DNA of 64,000 nucleotides from Pontiellaceae bacterium B1224 (GTDB lineage: Bacteria; Verrucomicrobiota; Kiritimatiellia; Kiritimatiellales; Pontiellaceae). Position 1 is the first letter of the stretch; each line of letters starts with the position of its first letter. Below, piece by piece: positions 54,524 to 62,471 of this stretch. A program made the position numbers and the translations under genes. The notes under the pieces were generated by a model, which did not search any database, had not been told where the DNA came from, and saw only the letters and a program-made list of their open reading frames with translations. The stretch lies in contig JAROBA010000011.1 in NCBI GenBank assembly GCA_029432815.1, positions 1 through 64,000 of the forward strand, read 5' to 3'.

Positions 54524-56299
54524 ATGATGAAAAAATATTCAGTTTATTTATTCGGCGCTGCAATGAGTGCCGTATTGGCTATGGGACCCGGTGCGCAGGC
54601 GGGTGCGGCAAGACAGCCTGATACGAGCGGTTCCAAACCCAATGTCATTTTTGTCTTAACCGATGATCAGGGGTATGGCGATTTGGGTTGTCATGGAAAT
54701 CCAATTCTTAAAACGCCCAATCTGGATCAAATGCATGACCAGTCGGTGCGCTTCACGGATTATCATGTAAGCCCGCTGTGCACCCCAACGCGCGGGGCAC
54801 TGATGACCGGTCGCGATCCGGGACGTAACGGGGCCTATCGCACCAGTGCCGGGCGGTCGATCCTGCACACGGACGAACGCACGCTGGGAAATTTGTTTGC
54901 GGAGAACGGTTATGCCACCGGAATGTTCGGCAAGTGGCACCTGGGCGATAATGCACCGCACCGTCCACAGGATTACGGCTTTCAGGATGTGGTATGGCAT
55001 CGCTGTGGTGGGATTGGACAGGTTTCGGATTATTGGGGCAACGACTATTTTGATGATACCTATGAACGAAACGGCACGCTGGAGCAGTTCGAAGGCTACT
55101 GCACCGATATCTGGTTCCGTGAAGGCATGCGGTTTATTGAGGAAAATAAAGACAAGCCCTTTTTTCTTTATCTGCCGCTGAATGCGCCGCACACGCCGAT
55201 CATTGTGGGCGAGGAGTGGTCCGCACCATACAAAGATAAAGTGGATCGGGAAATTCTGGCGGACTACTACGGCATGATTGCCAACATCGACTATAACTTC
55301 GGTCTACTGCGGGAACGGCTGAAGGAATTGAAGCTGGAAGAAAATACGATTCTGATTTTCATGACCGACAATGGTACCTATGTGGGCGCCAAATTTGAAA
55401 ATAATGATTCCGAAGCTATCTCTGGATTTAATGCGGGCATGCGCGGGCGGAAAGCTTCGATTTATGACGGTGGTCACCGCGTTCCGTTCTTTATCCGCTG
55501 GCCGGCGGGCGGGCTGAATGAAGGGGTTGAAATTGATACGCTGGCTTTGCACGTAGATCTGTTTCCGACACTTGCCGACCTGTGCGGGATTCCTTTGCCG
55601 ACCGATCGTGAACTGGATGGGCAATCGCTCGTTCCATTGTTAGAAGGAAACCAGGAGGCGTGGGATCGGGATCACGCGGTATTGCAATTTCATGGAGGAG
55701 CCGCCTTCCCGCAGGATCGTCTAAAGACGGAATACTCCTATATTCTCACGGAGCGCTGGAGGCTGTTGAATGGCAAGTTGCTCTACGACATCGAAGCCGA
55801 CCCGGCACAGCGGAATGATGTTGCGGCGGAGCATCCAGAAGTTGTCGCGGAATTATGGTCGAACTACGAACCTTATTGGCAGTCGGTCGTGAAAGGGATG
55901 ACGCCGGTGCGGCTCGACCTTGGTAACCCGACCGAAAATCCGGTCGAGCTCTGTTCGCAGGATTGGTATATGCCGCAGGGCAACCCGCCGTGGAACTTCC
56001 GGTTGATCGGTAAGCTGCCGCGCGTTACTGCACCGTGGATGGTCGATGTGAAAAAGGCCGGCCGCTATCGCTTTACACTGCGTCAGTATCCCAAGCTGTC
56101 TGATAAAACGGTAGAGAAAACAGTGCGAGCCAAGGTTGAAATTGCCGGGCTTAGTAAAGAGGTAGTTGTCAAACCGGGTTCAAAGGGTATCGTGATTGAA
56201 ATGGACCTGCCCATCGGTGAGGCAGAACTGGTGACCTATCTTTATGATGAAAAGGGCGAGGCCGGCGGTGCTTATTTTACTGAGGTTGAGGCTCTTTAA
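54524..56299 (+). CDS. Secreted sulfatase (S1 family, CTPTR motif)
   Basis: 591 residues; TGGAGT precedes the ATG at 54524. Signal peptide MMKKYSVYLFGAAMSAVLAMGPGAQA. KPNVIFVLTDDQGYGDLGC carries the metal-binding aspartates; CTPTRGALMTG is the signature with the formylglycine Cys at residue 86; then FGKWHLGDNAPHRP, PLNAPHTP and FMTDNGTY. A C-terminal beta-rich extension (about 460-591) matches that of the preceding sulfatase: MVDVKKAGRYRFTLRQYPK and YLYDEKGEAGGAYF. The two genes are therefore related by duplication, 40 bases apart and co-transcribed, but differ enough in the core to suggest different sulfate positions. Confidence 0.93.
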   Translation: MMKKYSVYLFGAAMSAVLAMGPGAQAGAARQPDTSGSKPNVIFVLTDDQGYGDLGCHGNPILKTPNLDQMHDQSVRFTDYHVSPLCTPTRGALMTGRDPGRNGAYRTSAGRSILHTDERTLGNLFAENGYATGMFGKWHLGDNAPHRPQDYGFQDVVWHRCGGIGQVSDYWGNDYFDDTYERNGTLEQFEGYCTDIWFREGMRFIEENKDKPFFLYLPLNAPHTPIIVGEEWSAPYKDKVDREILADYYGMIANIDYNFGLLRERLKELKLEENTILIFMTDNGTYVGAKFENNDSEAISGFNAGMRGRKASIYDGGHRVPFFIRWPAGGLNEGVEIDTLALHVDLFPTLADLCGIPLPTDRELDGQSLVPLLEGNQEAWDRDHAVLQFHGGAAFPQDRLKTEYSYILTERWRLLNGKLLYDIEADPAQRNDVAAEHPEVVAELWSNYEPYWQSVVKGMTPVRLDLGNPTENPVELCSQDWYMPQGNPPWNFRLIGKLPRVTAPWMVDVKKAGRYRFTLRQYPKLSDKTVEKTVRAKVEIAGLSKEVVVKPGSKGIVIEMDLPIGEAELVTYLYDEKGEAGGAYFTEVEAL

Positions 56300-56316
56300 G
56301 AAAGGGATGGATTAGA

Positions 56317-57252
56317 ATGAAAAAAATATATGTTTGTATGTTGGGAGTGTTGCTTCTTGGCGGCATCTCATCCGTGTATGGGCTGACTGAAGCTGAGCAG
56401 TTGAAGCTGGATGCCTTTCAGTATGAGAAAGGCATCGTATATAAAACAGTTGATGGCAAGAATCTCGACCTGGTCTATTTTAAACCACAGAACCTAAAGC
56501 CTGGAGAAAAGGCGCCCTGGATGCTGTTTGTGCATGGCGGCGGCTGGCGGGGCGGTAATGAATATAATATTCTGCGACCTGCCTTTTCAGGAACCTTAAA
56601 GACGCTGACGGAAAACGGCATTGCCTGCTTTTCGGTTAAGTATCGATTAACACGCAACCATTTAACGGCATTTGATTCCGTGGTCGATTGCAAAGATGCG
56701 GCACGTTTTCTTCTTCAGCATGCATCAACCTATAATCTGGACCCCGAGCGATACGGCGTATGGGGCGGATCGGCCGGCGGTCACCTCAGCTTAATGACCG
56801 CGCTGGGGAACGATGAAGATTTTACAGGCGACTCCGCGCTGGCAGGAGTCCCGTTGCAGTTTAAATGTGTGGCATCGTACTTTCCGCTCACCACGCTTGT
56901 TAATCCGGATGTGCTGACCGGCTCGAAGTTTGAAGACCCGGAAGTGTTGCGTCATGTACTGGACGGTTTGTTTTCGGAAAAACCGGAGCTGGCCCGACTG
57001 CTAAGCCCGACCGAATATCTCACGCCCGAAACCCCGCCGGTTTTGCTGCTTCATGGAGATAAGGATCCGATCCTTTCCATTACGAATTCCTTATACATGA
57101 TGGCCGTTGCACAGGAAAAAGGGGCGGACGTGGAACTCTTGACGGTTAAAAATGCCGCGCACAGTTTTGGTGGAAAAAATATTTCGCCCTCGATGGAAGA
57201 GGTGAATGAACTTTCAGCTCAGTATATAATTCCCCGTTTAACCGGAAAATAA
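56317..57252 (+). CDS. Secreted alpha/beta-hydrolase carbohydrate esterase-like
   Basis: 311 residues with the signal peptide MKKIYVCMLGVLLLGGISSVYG. Typical alpha/beta-hydrolase features: oxyanion-hole stretch FVHGGGWRGG, nucleophile elbow GGSAGG with Ser152, acid in LLLHGDKDPIL and the catalytic His in NAAHSFGG. This type (BD-FAE/Axe-like, hormone-sensitive-lipase-related) removes acetyl or other acyl groups from sugars. It lies 18 bases after the sulfatase and four bases before the heparinase-like gene, so it should deacylate the same glycan. Esterase activity is likely, the acyl group unknown. Confidence 0.85.
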   Translation: MKKIYVCMLGVLLLGGISSVYGLTEAEQLKLDAFQYEKGIVYKTVDGKNLDLVYFKPQNLKPGEKAPWMLFVHGGGWRGGNEYNILRPAFSGTLKTLTENGIACFSVKYRLTRNHLTAFDSVVDCKDAARFLLQHASTYNLDPERYGVWGGSAGGHLSLMTALGNDEDFTGDSALAGVPLQFKCVASYFPLTTLVNPDVLTGSKFEDPEVLRHVLDGLFSEKPELARLLSPTEYLTPETPPVLLLHGDKDPILSITNSLYMMAVAQEKGADVELLTVKNAAHSFGGKNISPSMEEVNELSAQYIIPRLTGK

Positions 57253-57255
57253 GAT

Positions 57256-59103
57256 ATGAGAATGCTTCGATTGATCCTGATGCTAATGGTGGTCTGTTGG
57301 CAGAGCACGTCCAATGCGAAATATCAACGTGATGATTCGGTTCTTGAATCGCTGGTTCCTCAGCATCCGCGGTTGATGCTTAAAGACGATGCTTTGCACC
57401 AATTGAAAGAGCAGGCCCGTCAGGATGAAACGTTGCAGGAATTTGTGCGGACGGTGGTTCGTAAGGCGGATGAGCAACTGGATGCAAAGCCGTTTCGGTA
57501 TAAAGAGAATAAGAGCATTCTTGGAATCAGTCGCGCCTGTATGCACCGGATTTACGATCTGGGGATTGCCTGGCGATGGACCGGCGATAAAAAATACGCC
57601 GATAAAATTGAGGAAACCTTGCTCAATGTGTGTGCCTTCCCCAGTTGGTATCCGAAGCATTTTCTGGATCCAGCCGAGATGGCCCACGCTGTTGCCGTTG
57701 GCTATGACTGGATTTATGACGAGATGGATGCGTCAACGCGGAAGCAGATCCGTACGGCCCTCATGGAAAAAGCACTCATCCCGGGAATGGAACGATATAA
57801 AAAGGGCTACCATCATTTTACCTATGGGTATAACTGGAACCAGGTTTGTAATGGGGGGCTGTTGATCGGAGCATTGGCAATTGCGGAAGATGAGCCGGAT
57901 ACGGCTGCCTTTATTCTCAACAACGCGCTTAAGAATCTGCCGACGGCTATGGCTTCCTATGCACCGGATGGCGTGTGGGCGGAAGGGCTTAATTATTGGG
58001 CCTACGCAACAACCTATACGGTTTTTGCTTTGACCGCCTTGGATACCGCATTGGGCACCGATTTTGGTCTCTCTGAATCACCGGGTTTTTCACTGACTGG
58101 ATATGTTCCCATGTATTCAGCGGGCCCCACCGGGCTTTTTTTCAGTTATGCAGATGCCGGCGATTTTCAAAAACGGGGTTCTGCACCCTGCCTTTTCTGG
58201 CTTGCCAGCGCGTTTAACAATAGTGACTTTTCTGATGAGGAATATGTCATGATGCAGCCGGAAGATATCAGTCCGCTACACGTCATGTGGTACGTCCCGC
58301 GCACGAATGAAGATGCCGAGCAACTAGCGTTGGATCGTCTATTAAACGGTCAGGTGGAAACGGCCCTGTTCCGCAGCGCCTGGGATGATCCCGACGCACT
58401 TTTTATCGGGGTGAAAGCGGGCTATAATCAGGCGCACCACGGTCATTTGGATTTGGGCGGTTTTGAATTGGATGCACTGGGCGTGCGCTGGGCACGGGAT
58501 CTGGGGGCAGACAGCTATAGCCTGAAGGGCTACTGGGAATATAAACAGGGCGGGCGACGCTGGAACTATTACCGGTTGAATTCTTTCAGCCATAACGTGC
58601 CGCTGTTAGGTGGAAAAAATCAGCATGCGAATGCGGTTGCGAAGATGACACGCTTTGAGTCGGATGATGATTTTTCGTTTGCCGAGATTGATCTGACGGA
58701 GGCGTATCCGGATTTTGCATCGAAAGTGAGCCGGGGCGTGGCGATGGTTGAAAACCGCCGGGCCGTTCTTATTCAAGATGAGTTTGTGATCACCAAATCG
58801 TGTGATGTTCTGTGGGGCATGACAACCGATGCGGAGATTCAGATTCAGAAAAAGGGCGTGGCCGTTTTAGAGCTTGATGGAAAGAAAATGATCGCCCGTA
58901 TTTTGTCGCCCGCTGGAGCAACCTTTTCGGTGGAGTCGGCCGAGCAGGAACCCCCGGAAAAACCGAATGAAGGCGTCAGCCGTCTAGAGGTCCACCTTCC
59001 GAAAATGAAAGGTTCTGCAACCATCGCCATCCTGCTGTCACCGCAGTGGGAGACGGGCACAACGGTAGAATCATATGCAGTGAAACCGCTAAAAGAGTGG
59101 TAG
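57256..59103 (+). CDS. Secreted heparinase II/III-like polysaccharide lyase
   Basis: 615 residues; the ATG at 57256 is four bases after the esterase stop. Signal peptide MRMLRLILMLMVVCWQSTSNA. It is the compact heparinase II/III form: an N-terminal alpha-toroid (HPRLMLKDDALHQLKEQA, HAVAVGYDWIYDEMD, YGYNWNQVCNGGLLIGALAI with the usual Asn and neighbouring residues of the active site, WAEGLNYWAYATTY) and a beta domain from about 375 with KAGYNQAHHGHLDLGGFELD and SFSHNVPLLGG. Similar length and motifs occur in oligo-uronide and heparin-type lyases. It lacks the binding and Ig-like domains of the two large paralogues nearby. It is the last gene of the third plus-strand cluster. Confidence 0.85.
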   Translation: MRMLRLILMLMVVCWQSTSNAKYQRDDSVLESLVPQHPRLMLKDDALHQLKEQARQDETLQEFVRTVVRKADEQLDAKPFRYKENKSILGISRACMHRIYDLGIAWRWTGDKKYADKIEETLLNVCAFPSWYPKHFLDPAEMAHAVAVGYDWIYDEMDASTRKQIRTALMEKALIPGMERYKKGYHHFTYGYNWNQVCNGGLLIGALAIAEDEPDTAAFILNNALKNLPTAMASYAPDGVWAEGLNYWAYATTYTVFALTALDTALGTDFGLSESPGFSLTGYVPMYSAGPTGLFFSYADAGDFQKRGSAPCLFWLASAFNNSDFSDEEYVMMQPEDISPLHVMWYVPRTNEDAEQLALDRLLNGQVETALFRSAWDDPDALFIGVKAGYNQAHHGHLDLGGFELDALGVRWARDLGADSYSLKGYWEYKQGGRRWNYYRLNSFSHNVPLLGGKNQHANAVAKMTRFESDDDFSFAEIDLTEAYPDFASKVSRGVAMVENRRAVLIQDEFVITKSCDVLWGMTTDAEIQIQKKGVAVLELDGKKMIARILSPAGATFSVESAEQEPPEKPNEGVSRLEVHLPKMKGSATIAILLSPQWETGTTVESYAVKPLKEW

Positions 59104-59189
59104 CGGACTTCGTTTATCCGGCACAGGAGAAAAGGAAAAAACTTCCAGAGCTTGGATGGTATGCTCATCGCACCTGAAAGGGTATCGTT

Positions 59190-59768
59190 TTACTTTTTCC
59201 TCAGTAATTTTTCAAAAAAACGTTTTGTGTGAATGGACGCTGCATTGCATGAATGAAAATCATTTAAAACGACTTCACTAGTATGGTCATTGAGTGAAAC
59301 CTCATACATATCTGCCAGTGATTGAGCAAATTTCATTGCATCCGATTTCTTAAGTGCAGGGCTGATCATGAAGGATTCATCCATCCAAATATCCATTACC
59401 AAATAATAGCTTTCAGTAGAAGGAACTCCTTCGCTGACGGTTGGAATTATTGAAAATGACCTGATTTGGTTTCGTGCAAATTCATGTGAGTCATATAAGT
59501 TGAGCCATCTGCTCGTAACACAAAGGGATTCCGGACATGCACTCAGGCTTAAATCCGTATTATAAGAAAAGACGATGCCTATTAGAATTAAGGCGCTAAT
59601 CAGTAGGGCTGGCGTGTAGAAAATATATGAGAGCCATGGTGCGTGAGGACATGTATTGCCTCGAAGGCCTTGAATGCCGAACCAAGCAAACACCACTGCA
59701 ACTACCAGAAAAATTGGTATTTGCAGTGTGTTGTGTTTAAATGTCCGATGAATATTTCTATCAGGCAT
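59190..59768 (-). CDS. Hypothetical membrane protein with two TM helices
   Basis: 192 residues. Two membrane segments near the N terminus (PIFLVVAVVFAWFGIQGL and SYIFYTPALLISALILIGIV) with a short loop between them, then a soluble beta-rich part (SLSACPESLCVTSRWL, YLVMDIWMDES) of about 110 residues. The layout, two helices followed by a small beta domain, recalls PH-like membrane proteins, but I cannot assign it. It is convergent to the plus-strand cluster and 37 bases downstream of the oxidoreductase gene on the same strand, so it may be read with it. Base composition is more AT-rich than its neighbours. Confidence 0.55.
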   Translation of the reverse strand: MPDRNIHRTFKHNTLQIPIFLVVAVVFAWFGIQGLRGNTCPHAPWLSYIFYTPALLISALILIGIVFSYNTDLSLSACPESLCVTSRWLNLYDSHEFARNQIRSFSIIPTVSEGVPSTESYYLVMDIWMDESFMISPALKKSDAMKFAQSLADMYEVSLNDHTSEVVLNDFHSCNAASIHTKRFFEKLLRKK

Positions 59769-59805
59769 CTCGGATAGAATATCTCGTTATTGTAATCTGT
59801 GAGTT

Positions 59806-60795
59806 CTATTGATCAGCAGGATATTCCAAACCCCACTGCGCGCGCAGGGTATCCATGGTCTGCATGATCGATTTTGTTTTAGAGAGGGGATGAATATCGC
59901 TTTCCAGCTTCCCGGCGTTGATGCATTGCATGGCGTGGTCAATTTCGAATTTAAAATGTTCGCCGTCGCCATAGGGAAGCGGGAGCATTTCAGGTTCTTC
60001 TCCGAAAAGATTAATTTCCAGTGCCTTGGTCATCCAAAACATGGGCACGCGTATAAAACCTTTGCTTCCAAACACGAATGCATCGTTGGGGGCAACGTGT
60101 GTGAACGAGGAGGAGAGTTGGGCGAATCGACCGCCCGGATAATCCAGCTGATAGAATGAGCGGTCGTCAACATCCGTTTCGCCGATGAATGCTGAACTTT
60201 GAATCCGTGTGGGGACCGCGTTGAATACGATATCTGCGAAGGTGATCGGGTATACACCCAGATCAAGGAGGGCTCCGCCAGCCAGCGCTTTATTGCACAT
60301 GCGGTGATCTTTGCTGAATTCGTTTCCGCCCACACAGAAGTCAGCCCGAACGGCCTGCACCTCGCCGATCACGCCCTCGGCCAGCAGTTCCTGCATTTTT
60401 ACAATGGCCGGCAGGAAGCGGGTCCACATGGCTTCCATCAGAAAACAGTTTTTTTCGCGGGCCAGATCAATCAGCTCCTGCGTTTGAGCGGCGTTAATGG
60501 TAAACGGTTTTTCACAAAGCACATGCTTTCCGCTTTCGAGGCACTGTTTCACATTGTCATAATGAAAGTTGTGGGTGGTTGCGACATACACGGCATCGAT
60601 ATCGGGATCGGCCAATAGGGCGTCATAGTCGGTGTAGACCCGTTCCATGCCGTGTTTTTGTGCAAACTCTTCCGCACGACCAGGCGTACGTGATGCTCCG
60701 GCCAGCAGGGTGCCTTCAGGAAGGGTTTTTAAACTGCGGGCGAAAAGATTGGCAATGCTGCCGCATCCGATAATGCCCCATTGAATCGTGCTCAT
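59806..60795 (-). CDS. Cytosolic Gfo/Idh/MocA family oxidoreductase
   Basis: 329 residues with AAGGAC before the ATG at 60795. There is no signal peptide. Rossmann domain: IQWGIIGCGSIANLFARSL, DIDAVYVATTHNFHYDNV and LCEKPFTINAAQ with the conserved catalytic Lys in EKP. The C-terminal domain has GGALLDLGVYPITFADIVF. This resembles sugar or diol dehydrogenases of the family (trans-dihydrodiol dehydrogenase/glucose-fructose oxidoreductase type). It follows the GH39 gene on the same strand by 67 bases and would process sugars inside the cell, in contrast with the exported relative at 51081. Family certain, substrate unknown. Confidence 0.9.
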   Translation of the reverse strand: MSTIQWGIIGCGSIANLFARSLKTLPEGTLLAGASRTPGRAEEFAQKHGMERVYTDYDALLADPDIDAVYVATTHNFHYDNVKQCLESGKHVLCEKPFTINAAQTQELIDLAREKNCFLMEAMWTRFLPAIVKMQELLAEGVIGEVQAVRADFCVGGNEFSKDHRMCNKALAGGALLDLGVYPITFADIVFNAVPTRIQSSAFIGETDVDDRSFYQLDYPGGRFAQLSSSFTHVAPNDAFVFGSKGFIRVPMFWMTKALEINLFGEEPEMLPLPYGDGEHFKFEIDHAMQCINAGKLESDIHPLSKTKSIMQTMDTLRAQWGLEYPADQ

Positions 60796-60862
60796 ATTAA
60801 GTCCTTAATTTGCCCGCTCCCTAAAAAAGGAGGCGGGACAGAATTGATTCATGATTAGAAAA

Positions 60863-62446
60863 CTACACCTGCCGAAGGCTGACAAGGCTCCAAGGATCTA
60901 TAGTGAGGGTCAGCTTAAACCGGCCAGCTTCATCAGCGGAGTAGGTTTCCTTCCGAGTTGCTTTAGCCGCTGTTTTCAGGTGTGAAGTCTGTTCTCGGGA
61001 AAGCGGTTCCGGCGAACCCATCTTTTTCCAGGCAGAGAGCACATCGCCATGGTTCCGGTCAACAACTTCCAGCATGAGCGGGGCACCGGCCGGCAACCCA
61101 GCAAGTTCAAACTCAAATTCTTCCGGGCTTCCGGTGGCGAGAGTTTCTTCCGCAATGGCGCGCGATTCATACGAGCCGGGAATGGTCTGGGTGACTTCCG
61201 ACGGATAGTGATACGCTAAGGCTGAAATTTTTCCAGTGGTTGGATCGCGGGTGATGATGCCTGAGTCCGTATGTTCAAGCACTTCGGTGCCCAGTGTATT
61301 CAGCAGGCGATAGGTATGGAAGGTCGGCTTGGTGATGCCTTGAAAATTGATCATACCGAATCCGCCGTGAAAGGCCGTGTCGCCCGCGCCGCTTTCTTCG
61401 AAGACATCGGTGAAGGTCCAGTAGGAAAGTGAATCCACATATCCGATGGAGTCGACGTTGGCTTTGGCAACAAAGGTGGCAGCCTGCAGATAGTCGTGGG
61501 TGAAATCGCGCGGAGAGGAGCTACTGCTCCATTCGGTCAGGTGAATCTCCGCATTCGGGAATGCGCTGGCATCCATTATTTCGCGCAAGAGCTTGAGGTC
61601 CTTCGGTGTGGCACCAACACCACGAGTCAACTTCTGACCGGTCCCGTGCTCATCGAATGCCCAGTCGGTCGGGTAGGGATGGGTGGTAACAAAATCGACC
61701 GGAAGCTGATTTTCGGTGCAGAACGCAAGGAAGTCTTCCAGCCATACCGGTTTCCAGTCAAGGGAATCGAGATCGGCTGCATTGGTTACTGCTTTGTGTT
61801 GCGTGAGGTCTTCGACTTCTCCATCAAAACGGGCATCAGGAACAAAGTTGCTGGTGGAAGGTCCGCCAACCATCAGGCGCGAATCAATGGCTTTAATGAC
61901 ATTGGCGGAAACGCGGTAGAGTTCAAAGTATTGGCTTTTTGTACCATGGAAGAACGGTTCCAGATTCGGCTCATTCCAAACCTCGAAATACCAGGTCAAC
62001 ACTTCATCAATGCCATAGCGGGCAATCACATGTTCGGTAAACTTTCCGACGAGCTGCCCCCATTTTTCATAGTCGTTCGGCGGGCAGGAGTTGCCTTTCC
62101 ACCAAAACACCAGGCCGTCGTTACTCGCAAGGTCCTGTGGGACGAATCCGAGTTCAATAAAAGGCTGCACGCCCATATCGAGCAGGCGGTCAAACAGTTC
62201 GTCAATATATTGAAAGTTGTAGGTGATAGTGCCGTCTTCGTTTTGGCGGTAGACGAACATATCGTTATGAAACAGTCCGTGGAAACGAACGCGCTCGAAG
62301 CCGCATTCTTTGTGGGCGAGCTCCATCTGTTCGAGCCAGTTGGCACGGAGTGCTTCGTTTGCACGCCCCGCGCCTACGCAGGGATTCCAATGCGGTTTGT
62401 AGGTTTTTACGGCTTCGATTGAGATGTTGGCTGTCAGTTTATTCAT
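60863..62446 (-). CDS. Cytosolic GH39 glycoside hydrolase
   Basis: 527 residues from the ATG at 62446, where AGGAAC lies upstream; an open frame extending to 62599 overlaps the preceding gene and is not credible. No signal peptide is present. The TIM barrel of GH39 is evident: FERVRFHGLFHNDMFVY, GVQPFIELGFVP, WYFEVWNEPNLEPF with the acid/base Glu159, PVDFVTTHPYPTDW and IHLTEWSSSS with the nucleophile Glu305. A beta-sandwich follows (from about 420). Characterised members are beta-xylosidases and alpha-L-iduronidases. An intracellular enzyme of this type would split imported oligosaccharides. It is the second visible gene of the minus-strand unit, 25 bases after the family A gene. Confidence 0.9.
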   Translation of the reverse strand: MNKLTANISIEAVKTYKPHWNPCVGAGRANEALRANWLEQMELAHKECGFERVRFHGLFHNDMFVYRQNEDGTITYNFQYIDELFDRLLDMGVQPFIELGFVPQDLASNDGLVFWWKGNSCPPNDYEKWGQLVGKFTEHVIARYGIDEVLTWYFEVWNEPNLEPFFHGTKSQYFELYRVSANVIKAIDSRLMVGGPSTSNFVPDARFDGEVEDLTQHKAVTNAADLDSLDWKPVWLEDFLAFCTENQLPVDFVTTHPYPTDWAFDEHGTGQKLTRGVGATPKDLKLLREIMDASAFPNAEIHLTEWSSSSSPRDFTHDYLQAATFVAKANVDSIGYVDSLSYWTFTDVFEESGAGDTAFHGGFGMINFQGITKPTFHTYRLLNTLGTEVLEHTDSGIITRDPTTGKISALAYHYPSEVTQTIPGSYESRAIAEETLATGSPEEFEFELAGLPAGAPLMLEVVDRNHGDVLSAWKKMGSPEPLSREQTSHLKTAAKATRKETYSADEAGRFKLTLTIDPWSLVSLRQV

Positions 62447-62471
62447 GATTTTTGGTTCCTGTTGAGTATAT

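Noticed and set aside
60810-60840. Hairpin between the GH39 and oxidoreductase genes as a terminator
   Set aside because: The T-run lies in the loop of CCCGCCTCC/AGGGAGCGGG, not after the stem, so it does not fit a Rho-independent terminator on either strand.
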